Shown here: piece by piece, positions 9,819 through 18,429 of the stretch
Position numbering within the stretch: position 1 is the stretch's first letter
Layout of the letters: every line of letters begins with the position of its first letter
From: Providencia alcalifaciens
GTDB taxonomy: Bacteria > Pseudomonadota > Gammaproteobacteria > Enterobacterales > Enterobacteriaceae
DNA: 64,000 nt
Reading direction: 5' to 3'
Assembly (NCBI RefSeq): GCF_915403165.1
Contig: NZ_OU659204.1
Location: forward strand, 124,001 to 188,000
Notes under the pieces: model-generated
The model's input: only the letters and a program-made list of their open reading frames with translations
Told to the model about the DNA's origin: nothing
The model's database searches: none
Position numbers and translations under genes: made by a program

Positions 9819-9840
9819 TCTCATTAATAAGTTAATGAGA
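9819..9840. repeat. 9-bp inverted repeat upstream of the operon 1 pilin gene
   Basis: TCTCATTAA is repeated in inverse orientation after a 4-base spacer, about 110 bases before the pilin ATG. No T-run follows on either side, so an operator is more likely than a terminator. The binding protein is unknown. Confidence 0.4.
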
Positions 9841-10241
9841 GATATTTAAAGGAGATGTTTAATTTTTCTTTTTTAGGAAAATAAAGTTATGAGAATGAAT
9901 TTCATTTCTTTATTATCGTTACTACATTTAAAAAACTATCCCTATAAATACAGGGAAATTTAAGTCAAAAAAATATTAACATAACTAATACTCACTTAAA
10001 AGGTGTGAGAAATAAACTGAGAAATGTAAATATTTGCACCTTGAAACACTTGAAAACATTTAGATACAAAGTATTAAAGCATAAAAATAATTAATGATAA
10101 ATAATTGATGCTTATTATTCTGAAAAATCAAAAGACTAATCAAATAAGTAAAAATAACGCACTCTAGGTTAACTTAGTTAGGCTAATTTAAATTTTGGAT
10201 AAGTAAAAAATCGTATGTAATAATTTTTTTAATAAAAAATG

Positions 10242-10286
10242 TTTCCACCCCAAAATTAAGAATTATCTTAATATTTGGGTGGGAAA
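10242..10286 (-). terminator. minus-strand intrinsic terminator in the operon 1 leader region
   Basis: TTTCCACCC...TTAAGA pairs with TCTTAA...GGGTGGGAAA in an imperfect stem of roughly 19 pairs with two bulges and an ATTA loop. On the minus strand the stem is followed by CATTTTTTATT. No annotated minus-strand gene precedes it, so it would terminate either a very long operon 1 leader or an unannotated small RNA from 10290-10660. Confidence 0.5.
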
Positions 10287-10669
10287 GTAACAGTAAGCAA
10301 CTTTTTAGGGTGCATTTAATAAGATGTAATACTTTTATTTTCAAGAGTCAGTAAGAGAATTGGAATAGTGACACTGAAGGGTATTAACAACATTTCACTT
10401 AATTCAGGCAATTGATTGAAATTGAACACCAATATTTAGTGTCATCTAGTTATATTAAAGTCACTAAATTATATTGGTTAAGCCACCTTTACATTAAAAA
10501 TAAACTAATTAATTTTGTGATGATAAGATAATATGCTGGTTGGTTGTGTGTTATATGAATGTTTTAATTTGCCATGCATTGTTAATTTTATGATGCAATT
10601 TTATTTCACAATATTTGAGTTTTTTTTCAAATAACATTTTTGTGGTGAAGAGATACAAAGGACTTCACA

Positions 10670-10993
10670 ATGAAATATAAAATTATTAACAAAAACCAAA
10701 TTATTGGGATGAGTGAACTTGGAAAAAGCGACCCGCCAATGGGGTTTGTCTTTGGTGAATTAGAACCAACACCGTTTTATCAAGCCAATATCAGCATTAT
10801 GAACTACAAACTGTATTGCTGTGAAAACCATGAAGAGATCCTTTGCAAATCTATCATGATTGAAGATCATTCAGACGAGGTTGGCGAGCAATATATCGAG
10901 GTGACGGTTTTAGTTGAGTCAGCAGAAGAGTTCGAGAAATTTTTTAAGCATCATCTAGACGCTTATGAAGAACAATTTATCTCAGAAGAATAG
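10670..10993 (+). CDS. hypothetical protein, 107 residues
   Basis: I do not recognise this family. The product is acidic (many Glu and Asp in the last 50 residues), lacks a signal peptide or membrane segment, and has the features MSELGKSDPPMGFVFGELEPTP in the first third and CCENHEEILC with three cysteines in the middle. A clear AAAGGA precedes the ATG by a good distance and a strong terminator follows the stop, so it is a monocistronic real gene. It lies between two minus-strand fimbrial operons and is the only plus-strand gene there. A small cytoplasmic protein is all that can be said. Confidence 0.75.
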   Translation: MKYKIINKNQIIGMSELGKSDPPMGFVFGELEPTPFYQANISIMNYKLYCCENHEEILCKSIMIEDHSDEVGEQYIEVTVLVESAEEFEKFFKHHLDAYEEQFISEE

Positions 10994-11006
10994 CGAAGAA
11001 TGAACG

Positions 11007-11043
11007 TAACCATCTCTTTAGGTGCAATTTAAAGAGATGGTTA
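11007..11043 (+). terminator. intrinsic terminator of the 107-residue gene
   Basis: A perfect 14-bp stem (TAACCATCTCTTTA and complement) with a 9-base loop is followed by ATTTTTA. It lies 14 bases after the stop codon at 10993. Confidence 0.85.
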
Positions 11044-11136
11044 ATTTTTAAAGGGAAGGAAAATAATTTAAATGATGAGCAGCCGCTTTAGTTATTATTT
11101 AGAATAATCACTGTTTGACCCGAAAACTCACCTAGG

Positions 11137-12255
11137 TTATTCCCAATCAATGGTGACGGTGGCAGAAGCGGAGGCTGCACCAATTTTAAAGCCTTGTCCA
11201 AGAGCGCAAAGGCTAAAACGGTAAGGTACTTGGTGTGAACCGGCGGTGAGTTTGCCTAAGTCCACAACATTTCCTGGTTCAGGGTCTGTTCCAGAATTAA
11301 AATATATACCATTAGAGGAACATGCTGAGTAAATTGATTTAATCGATGCTCGTACGGTTGCAGGGGCAACCTCACCGGTGACATCCATCGTCATTTTTAA
11401 GTCATTCGCATAACCTTGAGTGTCTCCCTTAAGTGTTAATTTAGCCGGATTTACAACGTCATTATCACCGGTACAATTTATGGAAAAATTCCCATCCACT
11501 ACCCCTAAAACATCCTTACGGCTCCCTCCTGGTGTACCGGAGGTATTGCCTTCCCAATCCCAAACATTGACCTTGCCAAAATCAATCTTAGGTGGTGCAG
11601 AAATAGAGCAGGATAACTGTTTGTTTTTTATTGTGATATATCCTGCTGAAGAAAGGGGGATCCCTGTTTCCATATATAGGCCAGCATAGAAAGCAGGAAT
11701 GCTATACCTCCCTGGCTGTGCATTAGGCCCCACATAAATAGCAACTACTCCATTAAAAGATAGACTTCTTCCTGCCCCCATTGGATTTGGAAAACTAGTA
11801 TAAGATGTCCCTGTCACACAATATGTAAAGGGAGACTTTTGGATCACTGCTCTACCCGTCGCAGTCGTCTTTCCATAAGAATTAAACGTGGCTCCACCAT
11901 TATCCCCGCCGCCTCCATAAGTATTAGCAGTCGCATCCTTTACAATAAAAAGGATGTCTTCAGCAATTTTTAAGCCTGTATATTTACCATCTGAGGATGT
12001 ATATGTTGTACTTGCACGATTAAAAACGGAATTATCATCTGTACTGCGAATGTTAAAGGCAAAACAGCTTTGATCCATCAGAGTTTGGTACCCCCAACCA
12101 GTTGCTGAACGATATGTATCATTAACAGCATCGCTCCATACTAAACCACCTCCTATATCATATTCACCAGAGGGCCCGCTAAGAGATAAAGCGTGAGGCT
12201 GACCTAGCAAGAAAAAACAAATACTTCCAATCAATTTATAAAAATAATATTTCAT
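11137..12255 (-). CDS. fimbrial tip adhesin, operon 2
   Basis: This 372-residue secreted protein (signal peptide ending GQPHA) has an N-terminal domain of about 200 residues with glycine-rich YGGGGDNGGATF and a C-terminal pilin domain beginning near LSCSISAPPKIDFGKVNVWDWEG, ending SASATVTIDWE. It is the last gene of operon 2, 18 bases after the usher stop, with AAGGA before the ATG. Last position, two-domain layout and length point to the adhesin that caps the fibre. Its N-terminal domain resembles no lectin that I can name. Confidence 0.8.
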   Translation of the reverse strand: MKYYFYKLIGSICFFLLGQPHALSLSGPSGEYDIGGGLVWSDAVNDTYRSATGWGYQTLMDQSCFAFNIRSTDDNSVFNRASTTYTSSDGKYTGLKIAEDILFIVKDATANTYGGGGDNGGATFNSYGKTTATGRAVIQKSPFTYCVTGTSYTSFPNPMGAGRSLSFNGVVAIYVGPNAQPGRYSIPAFYAGLYMETGIPLSSAGYITIKNKQLSCSISAPPKIDFGKVNVWDWEGNTSGTPGGSRKDVLGVVDGNFSINCTGDNDVVNPAKLTLKGDTQGYANDLKMTMDVTGEVAPATVRASIKSIYSACSSNGIYFNSGTDPEPGNVVDLGKLTAGSHQVPYRFSLCALGQGFKIGAASASATVTIDWE

Positions 12256-12273
12256 ATTTTTTTAATCCTTTTA

Positions 12274-15018
12274 TTACCCAAAGTTTGTCCATTGTGAAAA
12301 TGGAGATTTTTCTTCATTCGCTAGGTCATCTAATGTCTGTATCTCTGAAGCAAGGCTAACGGGCTCTTTCGCAGGTAACACCGCTTCTGTTTTACTTTCA
12401 GCACCGCAGGTATATGTCACTTGGCGGATTGGCATATCCGCAGAGACGTCCACATGGCGTAAATCAAAACTCACCTGACATTGCTGTGCGGCGGCGTCTC
12501 CCCATTTCACCAACAGTTCCCCCGTTTCAGGTAACCCCGTGAGGTACACTTGCCCTGCATCCCCCACAATGCTGCTAATGTTGTCAGCGCTGTTATCGGA
12601 AATTAAGGTGGCAATTGCCCCAAATGGCACATATTTAGCACCTTGTTTTAAGGTCATTAACACTTGGTACCCAACACGAGTGCGGAAGTTAGCTTTCACC
12701 ACCGCGCCTTTTGTTGGGTAAACATTGGTATTGGATTGCGGCAAATCGACGTTTTCAGGCAGCGTGCTGGGGTCTAAGCCAATGCTGTTTTTGTTATAGT
12801 CGGAGAGATAAGGTGCCACGGCATAGCCTCGCCAATCGGTCACGGCGGTTCCGCCATTAACACTGACGCCTTCGGCTCCCGGCGCACTAATGAGTGCAAC
12901 AGAATCCCCCATAGAGCGGCTTAAGGTCAGCCCTTCGGCGTGGAGTAATGCGCCGCCGCTGGCGTTTATATTGATTGACTGGGAATTATTGCTATAGCTA
13001 TAACCGGTGCTGATACTGCCTTTATCGCCTTGGTAGCCCGCATTTAGGTTGGTGTTGGCGATTTGCCCTTTATTTCCCCAGCTTTGTGACGCGCCATAAG
13101 ACAGCTTGCCATCCATAAAACTGCCGCTGAGACCACTATTATTTTGCGTGCGCCCATTTTGGTCATGGCTCAGGGAGTAGGTGGCATAAATTGACTGTAA
13201 ATCACGGTCTTGGGTAAATAGACTAAACGGCACGCTTAAGTTAAAGGAGAGCTGGCGGTTTTCCGGCCAATTATTGCGGCTGTCTTTCACGCGGTCGATA
13301 TTGTAATTCACACCGTAGCTGACCCCTTTAAAACTGTTGCTGTAGCCCATGGATAAACCGGTTAAGGTTCGGCTGCTGCCCCAGTAATCATCGCGGTTAG
13401 CGCGAAAATGCAGTGAGCCATACTGTTGCATCTGTTGGCTGAGCTGGGTTTGGAAGCTGCTACGACGACGCTGCAACGTCCACGGGCTAAGACCATCTTC
13501 AAGGCGATAGCCTTGGCTATTAAATTCGCTGAAATTATAGAAATGCTCCGTGGAGTAACGTAATGCGGTTAAATCCACCGAGGTGCCTGTTGCCATTAAA
13601 CTTTTTGAGTAACGGATACGGTAGGATTGCCCGGTTTTACGCTCATTGGAACTGGCCACTTGGTTAGAGTACGTGAACTTTGACGATGAGTGGGTGACGT
13701 CAGTGGAGACAGCGCCGAAGTCACCTAAAGAGACCCCCGTTCCGACACTCAGGGATTGATAATCTTTTGCCAGCAAGGCACCGCCATACAGAGTGACATC
13801 GTTATGCAGCCCATAAACAGCGGTACCGAGAATAAAGTCAGAGCGACGCGAGCTGGTGGTTAAATTACCGTTATAGCGGCCAGAGGCCACTTCGTATTTC
13901 CAGCCGCCGGGGCGCAGCATTACGGGTAAGGATGAGTAGGGCACCACAAACTGGCGTTCAGCGCCATCGGCTTCGGTGACGGTGACATCATAATCCCCAG
14001 ATAAGCCGGCTTGCTGGATATCATTGATATAAAAGGGACCCGGAGCCACATAGGCTTCGTACACGATATTGCCATTTTGGCGAATAGTGACGCGGGCGTT
14101 GCTGTTGGCAACACCACTGATTGCCGGCGCATAGCCGCGTAATTGGCTTGGCAGCATCTGCTCGTTGGAGGTCAGTTGCACGCCCTTAAAGGGCACACCA
14201 TCAAATACATCACTGCCCGTGCTGCTTTCACCCACTAACAATGTCGAGCGCAATGCACGAATATCCCGTGATAGGGTGGTATTGGAGAAGTAGGTTTGGG
14301 TATTGGTCGTCGCCGATTGGTTCTCGCTTCCGCTGTATTCAAAGCGAGAATGGGTGAGGTTACTGCGCAAGCGCCACGGCCCCGCATTAGCGCCCAATCG
14401 TGCAGACGCAAATACGTTGGTATTTTGGTTTTTTTTGCCGTGATCATAGCGGCTCGTGGTGCGGCCTGCGCTGACGTTATAGTTTGCCATTAATGCGGGA
14501 ATACCATCATCCCATAATGACGGATCGGCATTACGATTGACTTGAGATTGCATCGCCACTTGCGGCACGCTGATGTTTAATCGTAAGCGTGACAAATCTA
14601 ATCGGGTTGTTGCTTGTGGGATCAGTGCGCCTAAATCTGAAATAAACTCGCCGTTAGGTAAGTCTTTCAGGACCGGAATTTGTGGCACATTGACCCCAAA
14701 CGTGTCGAGCTGTGCGGGGGTTAATTCCGGTGCGATTTCACCGTGGGCATTTTTGATAAAATTAAGTGTAAATTGCCCCACGTCCTGTTGGTTAACAAAA
14801 ACGGACACGGTGTATTCCCCTTCAGCAACGCCACCGGCTTGTGAGAAGGCGGATAAATCCACGTCTGTGTTTTCACCCACTACCCCTAAAAAACTGGGAT
14901 CAAAGTAATCTTCGGCTTGTGTTGGAGCGACCGCCAATAGCAATATACACGCCAGCGGGTGATATCGGAAAAAAGGGATTTTAGGCTGATTTTCAGCAAT
15001 TTTATGGGCTTTTTTCAT
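12274..15018 (-). CDS. fimbrial outer membrane usher, operon 2
   Basis: A 914-residue FimD/PapC-type usher. It shows the N-terminal domain motif AGGVAEGEYTVSVFVNQQDVG, the plug-flanking LRGYAPAISGVANSNARVTI and VAPGPFYINDIQQAG, the long barrel, and C-terminal domains with the Cys pair in QQCQVSFDLR and VTYTCGAES. An extra tail of about 45 residues follows the second Cys (to SPFSQWTNFG), longer than in most ushers. AAGGAAGATC precedes the ATG. It lies after two tandem chaperone genes and before the adhesin gene. Confidence 0.94.
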   Translation of the reverse strand: MKKAHKIAENQPKIPFFRYHPLACILLLAVAPTQAEDYFDPSFLGVVGENTDVDLSAFSQAGGVAEGEYTVSVFVNQQDVGQFTLNFIKNAHGEIAPELTPAQLDTFGVNVPQIPVLKDLPNGEFISDLGALIPQATTRLDLSRLRLNISVPQVAMQSQVNRNADPSLWDDGIPALMANYNVSAGRTTSRYDHGKKNQNTNVFASARLGANAGPWRLRSNLTHSRFEYSGSENQSATTNTQTYFSNTTLSRDIRALRSTLLVGESSTGSDVFDGVPFKGVQLTSNEQMLPSQLRGYAPAISGVANSNARVTIRQNGNIVYEAYVAPGPFYINDIQQAGLSGDYDVTVTEADGAERQFVVPYSSLPVMLRPGGWKYEVASGRYNGNLTTSSRRSDFILGTAVYGLHNDVTLYGGALLAKDYQSLSVGTGVSLGDFGAVSTDVTHSSSKFTYSNQVASSNERKTGQSYRIRYSKSLMATGTSVDLTALRYSTEHFYNFSEFNSQGYRLEDGLSPWTLQRRRSSFQTQLSQQMQQYGSLHFRANRDDYWGSSRTLTGLSMGYSNSFKGVSYGVNYNIDRVKDSRNNWPENRQLSFNLSVPFSLFTQDRDLQSIYATYSLSHDQNGRTQNNSGLSGSFMDGKLSYGASQSWGNKGQIANTNLNAGYQGDKGSISTGYSYSNNSQSININASGGALLHAEGLTLSRSMGDSVALISAPGAEGVSVNGGTAVTDWRGYAVAPYLSDYNKNSIGLDPSTLPENVDLPQSNTNVYPTKGAVVKANFRTRVGYQVLMTLKQGAKYVPFGAIATLISDNSADNISSIVGDAGQVYLTGLPETGELLVKWGDAAAQQCQVSFDLRHVDVSADMPIRQVTYTCGAESKTEAVLPAKEPVSLASEIQTLDDLANEEKSPFSQWTNFG

Positions 15019-15099
15019 GATCTTCCTTTATCTTGCGAATGCAAGAATCCCCCCGTTGCCAATGTGCATCGGGTGAATATGCTTATCTGTCGGTTGTGG

Positions 15100-15906
15100 T
15101 TACATTACTGAGAGTTGGCGTGTTCTCATTTTGTCGGTTCCGCCATCGTCTTTCATGAGCTGCCAATGAATGTCGTTTGCAACATGGCTGGCATCAAGAG
15201 GCCATTGCATCTCACCAAAGGGGGGAACCATTCGCGATTGGCTTAAATTAACATCCGTTCTCCCGAGAGAAAGTGATGCCAACGTGACATAAAAAGGCGT
15301 TGGGTTTTTCAGGGTTAACGTGTTTTTCGTGCGCTGAAATTGCAGCTGTTCGGCGATGTTATCTAGATTGTGTTCCGGTAATCCCGCAGGGCGATAAAAC
15401 AGCTTCAGGTTGTTTTGTACGGCCAAGATCATTTGCGCACCTTCAGCCGCCTCTTTTGACTGGGCGGGGATCGCAGTCAGTGATAACTGCGCAATCGACT
15501 CTTTATCTTGCGCGAGTAAATGATGTTTTTGAAGAATGCGCAATGTGAGCGTTTCGCCCGGTTCGAAGCGCTGTAACGGCGGTAAGGCAATAAATGCCGT
15601 CAGATTATCATTGGCTATTTCTGTATTATCATTCGCTTCTTGGCTTGATGAATGATCTTCCCAAGGTAATAGGCGCGCCTGTAATAAATACGGTATCGCG
15701 GTATTATTGGTGAGGGTGTAAGTCACCCCGTTTTTTGCATCTTGAGGGTAAACAATGCGCGTCGAGTGTAGTGTTAGTCCGTTAATTTGATCTTGGATGT
15801 TATTCGCCAAAACGGGCATCGCAAAAAGTATCGCCAATAGGGATATTCCGCCAGTGAGGCGACATAACAGAGTATTTTTAACCTTCAAAATGTTAGCGTT
15901 TATCAT
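15100..15906 (-). CDS. periplasmic pilus chaperone, operon 2 (third of three)
   Basis: The 268-residue PapD-like protein has a hydrophobic signal segment (LLAILFAMPVLANN), GLTLHSTRIVYPQDAKNGVTY with the conserved Arg, NNLKLFYRPAGL with the conserved Lys, and NPTPFYVTLASLSLG in domain 2. Its start overlaps the end of the preceding chaperone gene by 14 bases, indicating translational coupling. A serine-glutamate-rich insert (HSSSQEANDNTEIANDNL) in domain 1 makes it longer than its neighbours. It may serve a particular subset of the operon's subunits; this is inference. Confidence 0.92.
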   Translation of the reverse strand: MINANILKVKNTLLCRLTGGISLLAILFAMPVLANNIQDQINGLTLHSTRIVYPQDAKNGVTYTLTNNTAIPYLLQARLLPWEDHSSSQEANDNTEIANDNLTAFIALPPLQRFEPGETLTLRILQKHHLLAQDKESIAQLSLTAIPAQSKEAAEGAQMILAVQNNLKLFYRPAGLPEHNLDNIAEQLQFQRTKNTLTLKNPTPFYVTLASLSLGRTDVNLSQSRMVPPFGEMQWPLDASHVANDIHWQLMKDDGGTDKMRTRQLSVM

Positions 15907-16660
15907 TGCTGGCCTCTCCTGATAGGATTTTTCCCTGATAAGCAGGGCTCATGTCCCCATAATCGGTAATCACTTTCCATTCTGCATGGGTCGCATTTTC
16001 TTTTATTGGATAGGTTTGTGTTGAAAATGGTGCAATCATAGGGCCCAGCTCTCGTACATCAACGGGGTGCTGATCCACACTCAATTGCGCCAACGTGATG
16101 TAATACGGTGTTGGGTTACTGACTTCGAGCTGTTGACCTTGCTGGCGAAACGTCAGTTGGCTTGAGGCGGTTTCGACGCTCATGGGTAACCCTTTTGGGC
16201 GATAAAACAGTTTGATAACGTTGCGGATCCCCACCGAAACTTGCGCGCTGGTCATCTCGCCTTCGGGGGCGTTAGCTTTTGTGGTGGCTGGGATCGCTAA
16301 TAAACTTAAATAAAACACGGATTCTCGGTCTGTCGGCAGCGCCGAAGCCCCATTACGCACAATGAGCAGCGTGTTTTGGCTCTCTTTTTCTAAACGAAAC
16401 ATCGGCGGTGTCACAATGAACGGCGGTGCGGGTTTGTGTGCATTACCCTCCGGTGTATTGATGACATCCGCTTTGATTAAGTAGACCTGCGAGCTGCTAT
16501 TTTTGATGGCAATTTTGGCATTTGGGTTCGCTGCATCGAACACGACGCGTGTTTGGGCTAAACGCAGTCCGCCTTCTGCGGCGAAGGAGTGCGTCGAAAA
16601 ACTGCTGCATATCAATAGAATAATCAGAGCGCGGTAGTCAGAGAAACGATTTAAAAACAT
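15893..16660 (-). CDS. periplasmic pilus chaperone, operon 2 (second of three)
   Basis: A 255-residue PapD-like chaperone with signal peptide ending FSTHSFA, first strand LAQTRVVFDAANPNAKIAIKN, NVIKLFYRPKGL and NPTPYYITLAQLSVD. The open frame extends upstream to 16777 inside the preceding pilin gene; ATG 16660 gives a normal signal peptide, and an ATG at 16681 that overlaps the pilin stop is the alternative. Neither has a strong ribosome binding site, so coupling is likely. It is followed immediately by the third chaperone gene. Confidence 0.92.
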   Translation of the reverse strand: MFLNRFSDYRALIILLICSSFSTHSFAAEGGLRLAQTRVVFDAANPNAKIAIKNSSSQVYLIKADVINTPEGNAHKPAPPFIVTPPMFRLEKESQNTLLIVRNGASALPTDRESVFYLSLLAIPATTKANAPEGEMTSAQVSVGIRNVIKLFYRPKGLPMSVETASSQLTFRQQGQQLEVSNPTPYYITLAQLSVDQHPVDVRELGPMIAPFSTQTYPIKENATHAEWKVITDYGDMSPAYQGKILSGEASNDKR

Positions 16661-16673
16661 ACTTATTACCCAA

Positions 16674-17252
16674 TTAGTCATATAAGAAGCTAAACGTGAC
16701 GGTCGCGATGAGCTCACCGTTTTGTAAATTGTCACTGGCGGTGCAGGTGCCGCAGGCGAGCACGGCAGTAAAATCAAGTGAGCTATTTAATCTCTCTACA
16801 TCGCTGGTTCCACCCGATGGCCATGTCTTGATGGTAATGACCTCATTGCCGGATTTGGCCGTATTGTCATTGGCATTAAAAAGCGTATTCCCCAGGGTGG
16901 ATAGCTTAACGCCATAGCCTTTTGTGGTGCTGGATGCATCGGCATACAGCTGTTCATTGTTATCCGCGGTGAAGGTGTTCCCTTTGACCGCAATTTTGGG
17001 TGTTAAAAAATAGCCTTGGCACCCTGAGAGGGTTAACGTGAATTGGTGACGTTGCTGATTATTCGGAATTTCATCGTAAGGCAGTGGCGCACCATTGTTA
17101 TAGGTGACGGTACTTGGCACCGTCACATCGCAGCTACCACCATAAAAAAAAGCGGAAAATGAAAGGGTGGTTGAGGCACTGCCTGCCTGTAATTCACCGG
17201 CTGGTAATAGCAACCCTACAATCACGCTAAAGAAAGAAAGTTTTCGTATCAT
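16674..17252 (-). CDS. fimbrial subunit, operon 2 (CGTCTA type)
   Basis: The 192-residue pilin-like subunit has a signal peptide ending GELQAG, donor strand SASTTLSFSAFFYGGSCDVTVP, a second Cys in LTLSGCQGYFL, and a third and fourth Cys in ACGTCTASDNLQNGEL near the C-terminus, ending VTFSFLYD. It is clearly paralogous to the next gene upstream (17274-17855), sharing the G-C-Q/D-x-T-x-P start, the GCxGYxLTPxI block and the CGTCTA motif. Probably a minor or structural subunit; which of the two is more abundant cannot be told. Confidence 0.88.
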   Translation of the reverse strand: MIRKLSFFSVIVGLLLPAGELQAGSASTTLSFSAFFYGGSCDVTVPSTVTYNNGAPLPYDEIPNNQQRHQFTLTLSGCQGYFLTPKIAVKGNTFTADNNEQLYADASSTTKGYGVKLSTLGNTLFNANDNTAKSGNEVITIKTWPSGGTSDVERLNSSLDFTAVLACGTCTASDNLQNGELIATVTFSFLYD

Positions 17253-17273
17253 TGTTATTAACAGCCTTGAAAA

Positions 17274-17855
17274 TCAGTTATAGAAAAAATTAAACGTTAA
17301 TGAGGCGGTTAATTCACCACCTTGTAAGTCATTGGCGGTACAGGTTCCACAACTGACGGTTGCTTTCAGTGGAACTTTTCCATCCAATGTGCTGGCAAAG
17401 GTTTTGTCCCACTCTTTGGTGGCGAGTGCCGTGATTTTTTTATCCGTTGCCAGGTTGTCACTACCTTCGAAGTTAGTATTGCCAGCCGTCGACAATAGAA
17501 TGCCATAGCCTGTACTGGTGCTGCCGGTACTCACAAACAGATCTTCACCGGAGGCACTATCGGTATCCCCTTCGATGGTTATCGAGGGGGTTAACCCGTA
17601 ACCTTTACAGCCGAGAATGGTGATATCAAAGGTTTCGCTGATATCGCTGGTCGTGGTGATATCTTCAGCCGGAATAAGATCCCCGTTACGAATCGAAACG
17701 GTCGGGGGGGCTGTAATCTGGCAGCCCCCGCCGACAATGCTGGCACTGATTTTGGTGGTGGCCGAGGTTGCCGCCATCGCGGATTGCCCCAGACTTACCG
17801 CATACAATGCGGTGGGGATGAGCAGGGAATAGAGTGACTGTTTAGTCAGTGTCAT
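17274..17855 (-). CDS. fimbrial subunit, operon 2 (CGTCTA type)
   Basis: A 193-residue pilin-like subunit with signal peptide ending GQSAMA, donor strand TTKISASIVGGGCQITAPPT, second Cys in ITILGCKGYGLTPSITIEG, and an extra Cys pair in SCGTCTANDLQGGEL, ending LTFNFFYN. AGGAAATC precedes the ATG. It is a paralog of its downstream neighbour, evidently by tandem duplication. The second disulfide near the C-terminus is not usual in FimA-type pilins. Confidence 0.88.
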   Translation of the reverse strand: MTLTKQSLYSLLIPTALYAVSLGQSAMAATSATTKISASIVGGGCQITAPPTVSIRNGDLIPAEDITTTSDISETFDITILGCKGYGLTPSITIEGDTDSASGEDLFVSTGSTSTGYGILLSTAGNTNFEGSDNLATDKKITALATKEWDKTFASTLDGKVPLKATVSCGTCTANDLQGGELTASLTFNFFYN

Positions 17856-17877
17856 GATGATTTCCTATTTTTAGGTC

Positions 17878-18429
17878 TTACTGAAAAATAAGGTTAAACG
17901 TCAATGAGGCTGAGAATTCACCGGGGATAGCTTCCCCATCCACGGGCCCGACTAAACCCACGAGAAAAGTCTCTTCAGTTTGGTGATGGTTCTCTTTGGT
18001 CAGTGGGGTTAAGGCAATCTGTTCACCGCGTTTAAACGCTTTGCTTGTGTCATAAAAATCACTCAGGGAGAGCGGCGTGCCATCACTGAGGCGTAACATA
18101 AACCCTGTGCTGTTTGGGGTTCCATCTAAGAAAATGGTGCTTTCGTTATAGGGGGTATTTCCCTGTAACGTAATTTTTGGGGTCAAATTTCCCGTTTTAT
18201 CCACACAAATAAACTGCGCTTTCAAGGGTTTAATTTGATGCGTGGTTATTGCGCCTTGAAAATCGGATGTACGCATCGGGGTAAATTGCAATGAATTGGG
18301 AATGCGAATTTCACACCCGACATCATCGGTAATGACGGCTTTAATCTCGGTATTTTCGGCCTGTGCTACGTGCCATCCGTTAAGTAACACGGCGAAAAAA
18401 ACGACGAGACATTTATTGAATTTGCGCAT
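17878..18429 (-). CDS. fimbrial minor subunit, operon 2
   Basis: The 183-residue product starts at ATG 18429 (MRKFNKC), giving a signal peptide ending WHVAQA; an upstream in-frame extension to 18525 only overlaps the chaperone gene. The mature part begins ENTEIKAVITDDVGCEIRIPNSL with the pairing Cys in KAQFICVDKTGNLTPKI and ends FSASLTFNLIFQ. It belongs to the same subunit family as the two genes after it but lacks their CGTCTA disulfide. The start overlaps the preceding chaperone by 17 bases. Confidence 0.87.
   Translation of the reverse strand: MRKFNKCLVVFFAVLLNGWHVAQAENTEIKAVITDDVGCEIRIPNSLQFTPMRTSDFQGAITTHQIKPLKAQFICVDKTGNLTPKITLQGNTPYNESTIFLDGTPNSTGFMLRLSDGTPLSLSDFYDTSKAFKRGEQIALTPLTKENHHQTEETFLVGLVGPVDGEAIPGEFSASLTFNLIFQ

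Larger units (their letters stand above)
9710..10669. other. 960-bp non-coding region upstream of operon 1
   Basis: No open frame worth calling was found on either strand; the sequence is very AT-rich. It must hold the operon 1 promoter (minus) and the promoter of the 107-residue gene (plus). It contains a 9-bp inverted repeat near the pilin gene and an imperfect hairpin with a T-run on the minus strand at 10242-10286. No recombinase gene or long matched repeats suggest an invertible promoter of the mrp or fim type, but a careful search was not possible. Confidence 0.6.

Noticed and set aside
9710..10669. Invertible promoter element of the fim or mrp type
   Set aside because: No recombinase gene is nearby and I saw no pair of long matched inverted repeats bounding a 250-300-base segment; a systematic repeat search could still find one.
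14235..14493. Open frames on both strands inside the operon 2 usher
   Set aside because: They are shadows of a well-supported usher reading frame, with no ribosome binding site or family match.
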